Source of the DNA: Angiostrongylus vasorum
Taxonomy: Eukaryota; Nematoda; Chromadorea; Rhabditida; Metastrongylidae
NCBI GenBank assembly: GCA_018806985.1
Contig: JADANN010000273.1
Span: 372,001-436,000 of the forward strand
Length of the DNA stretch: 64,000 nucleotides
Reading direction: 5' to 3'
Under the pieces are notes generated by a model, which saw only the letters and a list, made by a program, of their open reading frames with translations, searched no databases and was not told the DNA's origin. Made by a program: the position numbers and the translations under genes. Shown piece by piece: positions 48,483 through 61,705 of this stretch; the stretch's first letter is position 1, and every line of letters begins with the position of its first letter.

Positions 48483-49009
48483 CAGCACAAACAGGGAGTC
48501 CATCCCCCTGGATTCCCCTGTATCTCAGGGAAACATACGGTCGCTTTTGGTCAGTGATTACCACTATACTGCCACCTGGGGACGCCCACACAGCCTCATG
48601 ACTAACCAGCTCGAGATCGCTCATATGAGGGACCTCCGTGGCACCTTCAAAATGTAGATCGTAGGTTGCACAATAAATGATTTTGGACATGATATTTGGA
48701 GTGGTGTTGTAAGTTGGTGAGAATAAAGTTTGAGAACATGTCGTGTTTTCAAAAATCTTTTTAAAAACACATCAATGAATGCGCACTTGATGAAAGTCGC
48801 GCCCTATTTACAGCAAATAGTTTTGGTGACGCGGAGTATACAGGTGCACTTATACACCAGTTACATCCATTCAATTGTCCTCAGTGGTTTACCATCTCGT
48901 GCTAATGAGATGTCTCTAAGTATCGAAGTTCACCTTTCAAATACAGAGGCATCAAATTATTCACTTCACCAATAGCACACTCTGCACCGTACAACTAAAC
49001 TCGGAGCAG

Positions 49010-49332
49010 GGAGCATTAGGGCAGTGGTTAGTGATGGAGTCCATTAGGAAGCAACATTCCGCTTTGAACCCCTTCCCTACGCTCGGCTCCGATTTACGTG
49101 GAAACGCCTTAGCGCGGCTATCTCTTAGATTGCAAAGAGAATCGACTCGGCAAGCATTCTACGACATTCAAAAAAAAAGTCGGTATCCTCCAGCAGCAGT
49201 GGAAACAACACGCGTTATGTTCAAAGACCACTATGGGGGATGAGTGCAAGGAAAACGAACTGTTTGCAAGACGTGCTGGGAGCCGCACAGTAGATGCGGT
49301 GGTGGTTCATGTAAATGTGAATGTAAAAAAAA
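49010..49332 (+). mobile_element. SINE family B copy
   Basis: Head AGGGCAGTGGTTAGTGATGG and GCTTTGAACCCC. The shared core is largely lost. Its 3' half has AAGCATTCTACGACATTCAA, GACGTGCTGGGAGCCGCACA and GTAGATG, with an A-rich end. Intergenic. Confidence 0.55.
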
Positions 49333-50299
49333 TATTAATAATGGACAGGAATTTTTTCTTTGAAGATGCCAAGCACAATATCTGTGATGGGGTTGCAATC
49401 TTTTCAATACGAAAATAATGAGACAAAAGAAAATTTGGTAAAAAGAAAGAAGGTGGTGCGGTAAAATACACAATCGGAATCAACATGAATCACATGTGAT
49501 TCGCATCGTGGGAGAGCGCGTTGAACAACATAAATAGTCCTAGCAATTGATATGAAACCATGATGAAAACTTGAGTTTTATTAATACTTATCGTTCAATG
49601 ATAGTTTTTGGGCAGGTACCTTCAATTTTTTCATTATCTAGAACAGTTGAGCAGCAGAAAGGGTCAGAATGTGGCCGACCTATAGAACAAGCTTCTGCTT
49701 ATAAATTTGGTGGCATTAATGGTTCTTCTTGAAAAAAAAAGTGGCCCGTAAGATTTTAAAATTTTCCGAAAATTATGTTTGCAAAAGAGAGAAGGAAAGT
49801 AACATTCTTAAAAGTTTTCACGCAAGTCCGGCAGCCGTAGAATTCAACGATGCTTTAGAGGACATCAACGCATTCAGTTCCACGAGATCCCGCTATTCAA
49901 TTGCTTTGATGCTTTAAACACAGATCTCAACAAAAGGAAGCGATTCGCGTTTTATCTGCCACAAAAAAAAATCACAATTTTCAAGCCGTAGAACGGAGAA
50001 GTTTGCAATTTGGCAAAGATCTGTGAAGTTCACTATAAGTACAGAATGTATTTCTTAGGGTTGAAAGATAAACCTAGTTTTGAGCACATGCGCATTGAAA
50101 TCAATCTGCATCGTACGCTGTGTTTTAAATCATATTAGCGCGGAAATATGGGGGAAAAGGCGCGCTCTGCGTGATCTTGAGTATTATGGTTGTTCGTGGA
50201 ATAGGTTTAGCTTAGCATACAGATCGAGACAGCTAATTCGTTGATTAGCTTAGACGCTATATAGAGTGTATCACAGCCTGGAACGCAGGAACACCCACA

Positions 50300-50535
50300 G
50301 CCACGAAATGGCGCTATTGGATTCCTCGGGATATCATACGCTGAGTAGGAACACCACCAGTGGTGAGAGTTCTTCATGCAAGCCCTAGAAGAAAGAAATG
50401 TTGCCCAACGATTTCCTAGAGGGAGCAGAACTAACAAGGCTACTCTTGCACGCGATAGGGAAAAATGAATGATTTAGTGGCGCCCGCTCGAGTCACTCGA
50501 TCAACGGGATGACGGGTGATACAGGCTGTTTTTAA
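50300..50535 (+). mobile_element. RTE 3'-end fragment
   Basis: Contains the nucleotide signature of the RTE tail: GGATTCCTCGGGATATCA, GAGAGTTCTTCATGCAAGCC, GGCTACTCTTGCACGCGATA, then GATCAACGGGATGACGGGTG and ATACAGG. No open frame remains. Confidence 0.75.
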
Positions 50536-50907
50536 TTAATGAAGCTTAAAACTTTCAGTGGGAGGCACTGAAAACAGGCAAACTATTTGGTACGTATTAG
50601 TAGAACAAATGTATTTTCTCTGCACACAAAATAGCGGAATTGCAACGAAAAACAGGTGAGTAGGTCACATGCAGTTGGTTACCACTTTAAGCGATTTTGT
50701 TTCCTCTTTCTTTTTTCCATTACTAGAGAATTTGATTTCCATGGTGCAACACACTATTTTATGCAAGACTATTAGAAGGCTTATATTTTGCTTCAAAGAA
50801 AATGCAGACCTTTTCTAAATATCGAACTATTCTAGCAATGCTTTCTATTGTCCAGATTTCGTCGCCTCCAGAAGTTTTTCAGTGATATTTGGAACTCTTG
50901 GCATGGA

Positions 50908-50910
<3 letters not shown>

Positions 50911-50959
<49 letters not shown>

Positions 50960-51030
50960 CATGTATATGCATATACTTATACATATATATATATATATAT
51001 ATACATATATATTTATACATGAGTGTATAC
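50911..51030 (+). repeat. (AT)n microsatellite
   Basis: An uninterrupted (AT)23-like run from 50911 to 50956, then ATATGC/ATACAT variants to about 51030. Prone to misassembly. Confidence 0.92.
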
Positions 51031-52971
51031 ATGTACATATGTATACGTAACAATAATAATGTATAATGCATGGCAAAAAATTAAACCAATTTCATAGAGA
51101 GCAAGATTTGAAAGTAATGAGAATAGGTAGTGACAAGTGAGAAGTGATATTCATATTAGACGCAAAATCATGTGTTACCACATATTTTGTAGTAACTTCC
51201 TGACCTCTCAAGCAAATTTGGTCAGTATGGAAAAAGTTGGAATTGCCATTGCGCGAAAAGTAGGCGAAACTCTAACAAAGAGGATGAGCAAATTGCTAAG
51301 CGATAATAGACTACTCAAGTCCCAGTTGACCACAGATTTAGAGCAAGTTCTTGTGTTTCAAATGTGTGAAAGCAAGTAGAAGTGAAGAGAATATGTATTA
51401 ATAAGCGAGACACAAGCGAAATTCAAATTTCGAAAATATATTGGGAAACTATAGTGACGTGGAACTCTGCACAGTACATTATAATGGTTTTTCGGTAGGG
51501 GGGCATAACAGGGACGGAAACAGTAGATGAAGCGATTGGGAGAAGAGAGCTCAGAGACAAACAATCGACTTCACTTGATTACATAGTGTTTGCTTGTCAG
51601 TGTGCCTCGTTGATATCTATTATCAGAGCAATCCTCCAGCAACTGACGATAACAAGCCACTGATCATACGACGAGTTCGTGCTGGTGGAATACCAGTCGC
51701 GATTGTCCCTCAATCACTGACGCTTCAGTCACACCTCCCAGATTGTATTCATTTTTTTTAAACGTTTATAAAAGCAGTGCTGGCTCATTCTTCACTGATT
51801 GGCTTACGCTGAAGAGTCTCTCTTCAAGCCAATGGTATTGTTGTATTGCTCACCACTATGTCTGGGAATAGTTTTTCTTTTTCCAAGTCATCCAGAAAAA
51901 TTTATTTGTGACCAAATATCGTGGTCTAATATTTAAGCGAAGTCGATCTGGAGTGGAATACCAGATTAATGTTTCCCATTTCTATTCTCATTATGTTAAC
52001 ACGTCTAATTTTTTCTTTGGCTCCCACCTAGGAAGAAGCCCTGTTTGCATCTGTTGACGCACGTTTGCCGAGAGAGTGTGTTCGCAGGGAATCGAAAACT
52101 TTAAATCCTTATAGAACACGTTATATTTCTTCCTTGTATCGTTACAAAAAGTGTTTTTTCCATTGACATTTTAATTTGAGAATCTCTTCGAATCAAATCT
52201 TTTCGGTAAATGAAAGCGAGGTTGAAAACTTTTCACATAAGCTCAAAACATCTACGATGCGTCATTACACTTTGATGGACAAAATCACTCTTATTCAACC
52301 TCTTCTCCATTTGAGAAATGAGATTTGCCTAAGAACAGGGAATCACGTACGTTTTGTACGCTTCAAAGGATTGTTCATTATAAGCTAGAATCTAGGGGGT
52401 ATAGAAATGAAAAGCACAATTTCTTTCGGGCCTTCTTTAAGCATATATGTCTCATTCATGCACAAGTGAGTTAACTAATCTGCAAAATTGAGATGCATTG
52501 ATATCGACACAGTTCTAACACAAGCGCTAAATCAAGGGTTATGTTTTGGCATGGGTTCGAAAAGTCGAATTTATGAAGAATAGTGATTCTTCGTGAAGTC
52601 TCTGGCTCAACTCACACTTCTGGTTTTCGTTTGCTTAGAAGCCGTAATTTTCCAAAAAAGCTGAGCTAAATCTTGACATTTTTTTACGTTTTTATTTACT
52701 GATTCCGTGATAACTAAAAACAATTGAATAAAGAGCAGTCGAGAGACGGTCGGCGGCCAGTGCTAGCTTCATTATCTAATTTACTGAGCTGGAAGTATTC
52801 AGCTTGTTCGTCCTGTCAAAATGCCATATGTCGGTATTGGAGCGCAGCGAGACAGTGAGTGTTATAATTGAACGTGTCTGTCTATAGTGCGCAAAAGTCG
52901 AAACCTCCTGATTTTTTGACTGCTTTGAGAAAACTGTAGAATTTTTTCTTTGCTCTTAAGTAGCAGAGTTC

Positions 52972-52982
52972 GATTTGTTTAG
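52972..52982 (+). promoter_or_regulatory. Probable spliced-leader acceptor of the M28B peptidase gene
   Basis: GATTTGTTTAG ends at 52982, 26 nt upstream of the ATG at 53009. It looks like a nematode 3' splice site and no upstream coding exon is apparent, so trans-splicing is the simplest reading. An upstream non-coding exon is the alternative. Confidence 0.4.
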
Positions 52983-53008
52983 GCAAGAAATCTCTTATTG
53001 GACCGTCG

Positions 53009-56000
53009 ATGTTAAAGGTATATGGTATCGTTATTTTTGCGATATTCTTGACGTTTGCGATTGCTGGTTTGGGAAAGCATCATTCGCTTCACCCAGCAAC
53101 ACATCCGAAACGTGAAACAGTTGCAGGTTTAGTTAATTGTTTATGCAGTTGTCATGGTAATAGAGAAGAATAAAGAAGAAAAAATTATATTTTACGAGAA
53201 AAAAGGCGATTGTGACGTAATACCCGTGAAAAAACAAAAACGTTAGACGAGGAACTACCGATTATAATTCGTATTCTTGGACTGCAGAAGTACCGAATTT
53301 ACTAGATGGCCTTAAAACTAAGTGGGCAGATGGCGTGCCCCGTATGAAATCAAAGGATGACCGACGCGCATCTTAGCTAGTTAGACACGAAGTATTAGAC
53401 GTGAAACGATGGCGTAAATTCCGAAACTCTAAAGAATTAGATTTCTAAGCGCAACTAATTCGCTAAAGACAAAAATTATCACAATTTAATTAGAGAGTGT
53501 TAAGAACGTTATCAGTAATGTTTACTACTCATTCTTTTTCATTAAAGATAAACATTTGCTCTGGTGGCCGCTAATGAGCCACTTCAATACAATCTTTTTT
53601 GGAATTCTTTCTCGCTTATTTTCGGTAGAATATCTGGTAGAAGAAGGCGTTGACATCTACATAAAGAATGCTGTGGTACAAGAAAAAAGTATTTAATTGA
53701 TTAGTTACTGGGTCGTTCTTTTAACGACATCTTTGCAAATTCGGGCCCAATTTGTTTGTCTGAGCAGTAAATATTTTTTTTGCCCTTCCAGATATTCACA
53801 ATACGATATCAAATTTGCTGATGTCGAGCGTAAATCCTAAGAATATCAAAGCCAACTTACGACGATTCACCAGGGATCCTCACATATCTGGAACGGATGC
53901 CAATAAGAAAGTGGCTTACGATATCGCTCAGAAGTGGAACGACATTGGTTTGGAAGGTGTGAATTTTCGACGCTATTAGATTTGGAGGATGCTCAAGGCC
54001 ATCTTGTCATGAAAAAACATTACGAAGAAAAGGCCATGTAGGAGAAACGTTAGGAAATATTACAATCTTCGTGCTCCTTTCGCTAACAGAACGAAATGAG
54101 CAATATGGTAAAGAATGGTGAGTTTACTCGTAGTTTGTACACGTGGTTATTGGTTCCCACTTGTATAGAATTTTTTGCGAAAAATACAAGTTTTGCGAAA
54201 ACAACAAAGCATACCGTATATCTACTAGAACTACGGCCCCTGGCCTTTAATGCTAGGTTTGATTAGTCTGATGGTTTATTTTAAACTTTGCCATGTATTC
54301 CTTGTAACCGTTACAGTTTTTTTCCAACTACAGTTTATTCTAATTTTAGATGTGCACATGATTCCCTATGAAGCTTTACTCTCGTATCCTGATTTTAACG
54401 TTCCAAACACAATCACAATTGAGGACGCTCAGGGAGAACCGCTATTCAAAAGTGCGGGACTCAGCCCCGTCATTCTTCCCGATGAACAAGCAAAGACTGC
54501 TGGACATCAGTGGCTTGCCTATTCAGCCTCCGGAAGGGTGACAGCCGAAGTGGTGTACTGCAATCGCGGGCAACTGCAAGACTTTGAAAATCTTAAAAGG
54601 ATGAAGGTAGACTTGAAGGTTTGTGTAGAAAAATATCTTCCACGAGACCGAATAAGGGATAGCCTTCATGTTCACTGGAATATTAACATTTCCATTTCCT
54701 GTGTAAAATGCAAAAAAAATGCCTCTTTTATTGGAGTCAGCTTTGTTTGAGTGTAGCGAAATGGGAAGCTATTCCAATCTTCATAATCCGTTGTTGGAAT
54801 AACTCAATCAAAACCCTTAACATCATCTCTTTGCCGGAGAGATTTTTTTAGAAAATACGAAATGCTGATTTTTCATAGGAATTATTGTTGCATTTATGAG
54901 CAAAATCAACGTCTCTTTCTTCAGTGAAATTATAAATACAACACAAATATAACCAAACGGTATCAATACAGGAGGTAAGCTTGATGATTTCACGGGATTG
55001 TGCTATTGCCTTGTGCTGTTACCTGGACTTCATTTGTAAACCGGTGGTCGGCCCAAGCTACCCAGGACCTGGTTCGACGCTGTTCCGGGAAAACCAAGCT
55101 CCTCATCCATTCAGCGTTGAGCTGTTGTTGCGAGACTAGTCTGGGACAAGTTCCATATTGGAACGCGTCAACACGGCCATCTCAGGCTTCTAGGTAGTAT
55201 CGCCTCGGCTAGAATTCAACGACATTTGTGACGAAGCCGAAAATTCCTCAAGCAGCACCTGAAGCGACGCGCGTAAAGTTGGAAGATCTTCACAGAAACG
55301 AACATGAATACGAGCAAACGAATCGAATGCAAGGGGTGTTGGGAAAGAAGCGAAAAGTAGTGCATGTGTTGCTGGGTCTTGTAGTAAAATAAAATAGATA
55401 AAGTCGAATTGGAAGCATAGTGTATGTTGTTGGGCGTTTCATCTCTTGCTGAAAAATCGGGTACATCTTTTCTATAATCGGCCCTCACGCACTGCTTCAA
55501 ATATTCACCCATGCAGTGTTTATATTGTTTCTAGGAGACGACGAAGATAAGATTCGATGCAAGAACGATTGCCGACATTCGGCCGCAACTTTAAAGTGTT
55601 TCAACTAGGCTTGAATACAACTTTAGTATCCAGAATAAGGGCCACTGGTAGACAAAAGTGCATTTGGCAAAAAAGTCTATCTACTTCGAATGGTTTCTGG
55701 ACTCCAGGAAACATCGGCGTCTTTGAAAGCATTTATATCAGTAGTTGCTTGTTGACTTCTCATAACTTTTAAAAGTAGTAGAAGAGGTGCTCGAAAAAGT
55801 GCTAATTGTGAGCAAAAACTCACATTATTATGAATCGAAGATTATAGTCGGTGGCGCATTGCTTTGTGAAACATTGTCGTGCAAGGAAATTTCACTTTCC
55901 TGTTAACCAATATTGGATACAACGCTGAGCTTTTTTGCTGCATTCTATGTCGTAACCCTACTCTGTTTTGGTCTTTCGCTAGTAATCAGAAAGGGACTAA

Positions 56001-59000
56001 TGGCGTTGCAGATAAGAAAACACTCACCACAGCAAACTCGGAACCTCACTTAACCTTCAAACACGCAATTACCTTTACTGCCGGGTCATGTTCTTCCACC
56101 ACACCAACCAATGCAATTGGTCTGTAATTCACATGGTATAGTGCAGTGAAAAAGAGTAGGCCGCAGATAAATGGGGAGACATTGTGATCTTGATGGCAGC
56201 TCCAGCTTAACTGCGTTTAGAGCCGATTTGTGTTTCCCTGACCATTCCCGCCAACAGTGAATGCTGATAGCACCGTTAGGGCATAAAATTGGCCGAGAGA
56301 AAAAACAAAACAAGGCTTCGGTTGGTGTGTTTGATAGCACGTGAGTCTTCCGTAAGAGTGTTCGAGGCTTCGAAGCCTTACTATGGTTCTGAGTCTTGTT
56401 CCTATCTCAGCATCCTTGTAGCTGTATTTCACACAGCCACCCTACCATGAGGAAGGAATAGGCAGTAAATAGGAAGTTAAGTCATTTAACCTTCTTCTAC
56501 TAGGAAATCCACTTTTGGTAATGGTTAAGGTGCTCCATCACGGTCTGTAACGTGCGTTAAACGTCTTCGATTGTCATAAATGGGTCGTCTATTTTGAGCA
56601 AAATACGCATGAAACGTGCTGCAAAATGGCCATCTCTTTGCTTCGTTTGGCTTCTGTGACGCTCGACAGCATCGTTTATCCAGTAACCGCCTTATACCAT
56701 TATCACAACCACTTCATGGTCATCGCAGTCGCCATTGCTCTCCCTACACATTTTACTCAAAAAAAATTTGTCTGGGATTTCGTTTAGAACAAACATTGCT
56801 TCAGTATTTCATCAACTTTTTCAGGGAAAAATCGCTTTAATGCGCTATGGTGAGGGCTTTCGTGGTGATAAAGTACACAGGGCGCAACGGAGTGGTGCTG
56901 TTGGCGCCATTATATTTTCTGATCCATACGACGTAGCGCGAGATGGAATTAATCAAGGTTACAAATGTTGTCTCTAATGATCTTCACACAACTGGGTATT
57001 TCGTTTCTTATTTCTATTATTCTTTCGTCTAAAAAAATAAGCAATAATAGTTTCTTTCAATAATAAACGTAGTTATCCATTGAGAGGCCAGGAACGTGTG
57101 CTACTATTAGCATAAGCACAAATTCTTCGCTTTGAGATGACTAATGTAGATCGAAATCGAACGATCGAAAGGTTCAAGTTTTGGTTTCTGTAACAAGGAC
57201 TTAAACACATGTTCTGTTTTGCGCTCAGAAAACGTTCAACACCCAGCTTTTTTTAAGCTGATGTTTATCCAAACACAGTATGGATGCCGAATGAGGCAGT
57301 ACAACGAGGATCTATCATGCATGGGAATGGTGATCCGCTCACTCCTCTCTATCCATCTAAGGCAGATCTCTTTAAGAGTCGTACAATCGAACAGGTACAT
57401 TTGCGACTATCAGAGAGCAGTAAGCGCTTGGCTATCTGAGCTTTCTATGATTTGTTACAAAATCGTCTTCCCTTTAATTATGAAAATGGCAGGCGAAAAA
57501 TGAAGGTATTATCCCCAAAATACCGGTGCTGCCTGTTTCTTATACAACAGCGTACCAAATACTATCGCGACTGAAGGGTCGTCCCGTCCCGCAACCATGG
57601 CAAGGTGCGTTAACAATCAGGCACGCTCGTTAGGGTTCCTTTTATAAGAGTTCTATAATGACCATCTTCAAAAGAAATTTACAGGAGCAATTAATGTAAC
57701 ATACCGTACTGGACCAGGATTTCAAATGGATGAGAAACTGACTATGGAAGTGCATGGAAAACTCAAAGTAAAGTGAGCCTCAGTCCAAGGAGTGGTTACA
57801 TTAATTTGTTCTTTTCAATCGACAGGTGTCCTAAATACGGTTGAAAAGGGGCGTTGTCTGCAAAAACATATATTCTACACTCTATAATAGTAGTTTTCGG
57901 AAGAGCTGTTCACGAAACGGGTACAAAGATATGTCCGAGGGTAGATGCACCAAAGACAATGAATTTCCGCAGAAGTGTATGCTCCACAAACACAAGTCTG
58001 GTAGATGTTGCAATCCTTTTCCTCTGGAACTGGGGCACAATGCTCCCACGAGTCGCCTTCAACAAACGAGTTCCCCATCTAAGAGGCTGCCAAGCCACTC
58101 GTGAGTATGTCTAACCCGCATATCGTGAGTATGTTCAGAACTTCACAAGCTATACGTGTGTACCAAAAACTTAACATAGCAAAACAAAACATGAGTAAAC
58201 ACTGCGATAACGATTAACATCTTCCGAAGACATGCGGAATTTACTGCAGTGCATGAATGTACTGTAGGAGGACCACCGACTCGATGTTCATAGTTCTTCA
58301 CGAAAATCCTAAAAGAAAGGTGTGATACTCAACGGGTCGCTAGAGCGAGGAGAACCTATTGGGCTGCGCTTGCCCGAGACAGGGAAAAACGAAAGGTTCA
58401 CTGGCGCCAGCTCGTGTAACTCGGTGATCAACGGAACGACTGGTGATACATGTGATATAGATGATTGATTGGCTTTACTCCCACTTCATGGAAACCTGGA
58501 AATAATAAAGCTTTTCAACAATCACCTTTCAGCTGCTAGTAAACTTTGTTGTTTGAAATAAAGACTGCAGAAATCCTGGATTGTTTACCAACTGTAAACA
58601 AGTCGTTCCACCACCGAAAAAATTGGACGTGTTGGAGCATTAAATAAGGCAGAAATGACAATATTTAGCGAGCTAGTCATGATCTCAATTACTCGAGTTC
58701 CCTTATCATCGAAGAATTATCGTGAATTGTCGGAAAAGCAGCACAGTCCATTACGTGAGGCATATAAGTTCAATTTTTTGACTATTTATTGACTTTTTTC
58801 CATTTACAATTTCTAACATGAATTGTGATTATCTCTTGGCACAGGTGGATACAAAAACACCAAGATACACTCAGCGTAAATTGCAAAATTCTTCCAAATG
58901 CTGATAGCAGTGTTTGGATGATGAACTGTCGTAAAATGTAATAGATAGCATTGCCTATAGTCCCGGATCGATAAAGCAAAGACTTTTCTAAATCTTTTTC

Positions 59001-60872
59001 TACACCTTAAAATTTATCAAGCTATCGAAGTTTTCTACCTGTTGTCGAAAAATAGCACTGTCGTGTTGAAATCGCAGGCGGGTTTCACTTTTTTCTAAAG
59101 TTGCCTCGTAATTTGGCATTGTGCAAAACGTCATTCGCGCTACACTGCACGTTGGGCGCTATTTGTTGAAAAATGTGTGTCATATGATTTCTACAGTGCA
59201 GTTCAATTTGATTAAGATTTAAAGATAGTAGATTTTCGCATCTAGCCGTATGGACTGACGTAATTAGATGTTTTAATGGCATGTTTCATAATGTCCAAGC
59301 TAAACTAATCAGCAAGTTAAACCCGTAATCCCTGCTGTGGTTTCTACTATGAGACGGATACTAGGCATTTGCATGTCCTCCACCATTAAATTTCATTATT
59401 GCGGGCAAAAATATCACAGGTCTAGGTGACTGGCGGCCGCTGTGAGTCAAGATGTCATACGCACAAGTATCTTATGATAGTCATCGAGCTTTCCTCCAAT
59501 GCATCTACTAGTACTTATCAAGATGGATGTGGTCCCAATCTTCACTTTCGTAGTCCTTTTAATGACTTGACCTTATTCTTTGTGTCGACACGATTTTTTA
59601 TATCAGAAAGTGCATTCTCGCACACATACATGATGCGTCTAGGTGTATACTTAGTATATTAGTCAATCAAGATTACCATGGCTAAGGAACGCGTCGCATG
59701 AATTCCTTGTGTGGCAGTTTCACAGCAACGGTTTTCTAGGACAATTCGAAATGTGGTGGGGTATATTCGTGGAAAAGATGAACCCGATCGCTACGTGATA
59801 CTAGGCAATCATTACGACGCTTGGGTTTATGGCTCTATGGACCCTAACAGCGGCACTGCCATACTGACCGAAGTGGCACGTGCCATGATGCACACCGTAA
59901 ACAAAACTGGATGGAGGCCTGCACGTACTGTCATGTTTGTTGCATGGGACGGCGAGGAACACGGAATCATCGGTTCTACTGAGTTTGTAGAGGAGTTTGA
60001 CGAGATACTCAGACAGAGAGGTGTCGTCTATTTGAATATGGACTGCCTTCATGGGAATACAAGCCTGTGAGTGTACCTCTAACGAACTCTGCTTCAATGA
60101 GAAAATGGCTGTGAGCCATTCAAGCAGCCCAGCATATCATTTCATCAAGTAGGTATTAAAAGACAACAACTTTAAATGAGCACTGCGTTTGGAAATTTGA
60201 CACATTTCGTGAAATATCCTGAAAAATCACGGAATAGGAATGAATGCAAAGATTTTATCTCTGTCCGGGTGTTTCTCTTTGGCAGAGTGTTCGGCGCTTT
60301 AGGCTGCGGTGAAATTAGATAACAAGAATTTTTTGTAGCCATGTGGGATCGATACCATCTCTCCACCATGTACTCTTCGAAGCTGCTAAAAAGGTTTCAA
60401 ATCCATCGAAGGCGGAGCGAAGAAAGGGCCGGAAAACGTTGTATGACTCGTGGTTGAAGACGTTTCCTTCGTCCGTTCCTGGATTACCTGATATTCCCGT
60501 CCCTGGTTCTGGTTCTGATCATGCGTCGTTTCTTATATTTTCCGGTGAATTCTGACTTTGTATTTTCATCTTAAAATCGAAAAATATTTCTACCAGCATA
60601 AAGCAGCACGATTTTGAGCAATGAGACGATATTCTGCGATTTCAGGGATTCCTGTAGTGGATATCACATTTAAAAATGCCACTACTTATGACAACTATCC
60701 GCTTTATCACACTATGTATGAAACGCCATTTCTGAATGAACACCTTCTAGACACGGATGGTTTTTCGGTACATAAAGCGGTTGGGCAATTCTGGGTCGAA
60801 TTGGCACGTATCTTCACAGATGAGCCTGTCCTACCCTTCAATTCAACCGAATTGGCAGTCGCTATCTTGATG
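53009..60872 (+). CDS. M28B zinc peptidase, glutamate carboxypeptidase II (FOLH1/NAALADase) family; 3' end beyond window
   Basis: Membrane-anchored or secreted di-zinc peptidase related to human FOLH1 and C. elegans gcp-2 paralogues. Ten exons join in phase: 53009-53126, 53792-53956, 54350-54618, 56825-56957, 57279-57394, 57493-57604, 57685-57772, 59740-60066, 60339-60544 and 60646-60872, giving 587 aa of an expected ~750. Residues 4-20 are one hydrophobic segment (signal peptide or anchor) with almost no cytoplasmic tail. An apical/PA-like part follows (GKIALMRYGEGFRGDKV), then the catalytic core. By alignment to human GCPII the zinc ligands are His358, Asp368, Glu407, Asp435 and His533, with Glu406 as general base. 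All are present, as are GSGSDHASF and YPLYHTMYET. The C-terminal dimerisation domain is missing only because the window ends. Introns hold SINE and RTE fragments. Family assignment is firm; substrate is unknown, because several pocket residues differ from GCPII. Confidence 0.92.
54990..55395 (+). mobile_element. SINE family B copy in intron 3 of the M28B peptidase gene
   Basis: Head with GTAAACCGGTGGTCGGCCC and CCTGGTTCGACGCTG, core remnant GACTAGTCTGGGACAAG, then AATTCAACGACATTTGTGAC, GTAAAGTTGGAAGATCTTC, and an AATAAAATAG end. Between exons 54350-54618 and 56825-56957. Confidence 0.55.
56020..56458. mobile_element. Degenerate inverted pair of SINE family C pieces, intron 3 of the peptidase gene
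   Basis: Left piece (minus) has AGCAAACTCGGAACCTCACT and ATTACCTTTACTGCCGGG, resembling 40190-40260. Right piece (plus, 56290-56455) has GCTTCGGTTGGTGTGTTTGA, TCTCAGCATCCTTGTAGC and TTTCACACAGCCACCC. About 170 bp of unrelated sequence lies between. Confidence 0.4.
58205..58470 (+). mobile_element. RTE 3'-end fragment in intron 7 of the M28B peptidase gene
   Basis: RTE tail signature (GGACCACCGACTCGATG, TTCTTCACGAAAATCCT, GGGCTGCGCTTGCC) and a 3' end with GGTGATACATGTGATATAGA. It lies between exons 57685-57772 and 59740-60066, in the same orientation as the gene. Confidence 0.75.
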
Positions 60873-61239
60873 GTACGCTAGTAACTCAACTGCATAATGG
60901 TATAAAATTATTTTCTTCACTTAATAGGTATAGTGACGTTCGATTGTTTTCTATAATCAACTGTTGGCTTTTTTCGACTATTTTGAACCAACTGACCTGT
61001 TCAAACCAATGGGTGCTTTGAAAACGTTTTGGAGCATTTTATTTTTAAACTGTGCTCCTCCACGGTTCTCTATCATAGAGGCATCTCATGTCTACTAGGA
61101 GCTAGGCAAAGTAGCGCGTTGAAAAGCGGCTTACAGGAAGCTATTCGCGGACGAAAAACTGCCTTATGCGTCCCTGGGATGCACTGGATATAGGTTATGG
61201 TGTTCCTGTTACTGGTGCTGATTTGGCATATACGTGTAG

Positions 61240-61430
61240 ATGGAGAGCCTATTTTTTTTTGGAGGGAACTCCTAATCGCCTCCCTTATACTTCGTTGTTA
61301 CTTGATACCATGCTTTTGGCCGAATTAACTCGTAGAATACAATCCGAATAAACGAGACCACAACCACACACGCATGCATGAATACGTTCTCGTAAACACA
61401 AAACGTATATGCCACGTTAGTCCGCTTAGT
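61240..61430 (+). repeat. Repeat family E copy beside the second RTE element
   Basis: TTGGAGGGAACTCCTAATCG, GCTTTTGGCCGAATTAACTC, GTAGAATACAATCCGAATA, CACGCATGCATGAATACG. About 190 bp matching 48290-48482. Confidence 0.5.
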
Positions 61431-61556
61431 CTTCCATAGATTGGTTTTCCACATGACTTATTCAGTGGAAGACTCATAGAAAGCTGTGAGTGTGCAAAGA
61501 AGCTATTCTGTGTTCAATGTGATTGAAATCTTGGTTCAGCGTTTTCCCTGTTTGGT

Positions 61557-61705
61557 TATGGAGGTGTTTGGCTGTATAGATTGCTGTCAACTTGACCTTT
61601 CCAGGCTCTGAGAAAGGCGAAACCCGCCGAAACGTCAGCTTTAACGGAATAAGGAATAAAGTAACACCTCATGTTTGCTCGACAAGAATATTGAGAACTA
61701 TTTGA
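61557..61705 (+). mobile_element. Truncated copy of the foldback element
   Basis: Matches the spacer and right arm of the 24.5-kb element (GGAGGTGTTTGGCTG, CTTTCCAGGCTCTGA, CCGCCGAAACGTCAGC, AAGTAACACCTCATGTTTGC). The left arm is absent. It lies downstream of peptidase exon 10, just before the RTE copy that starts at 61866. Confidence 0.65.

Larger units (their letters stand above)
32885..52971. other. Intergenic region between erp-1 and the M28B peptidase gene
   Basis: About 20 kb, mostly repeats: a long dead RTE, two shorter RTE fragments, families A, B, C, D and E, and three microsatellites. Stretches 35000-36500, 36700-39150, 41440-42230, 43460-44680 and 51040-52970 have no gene I can support. 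Confidence 0.5.
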
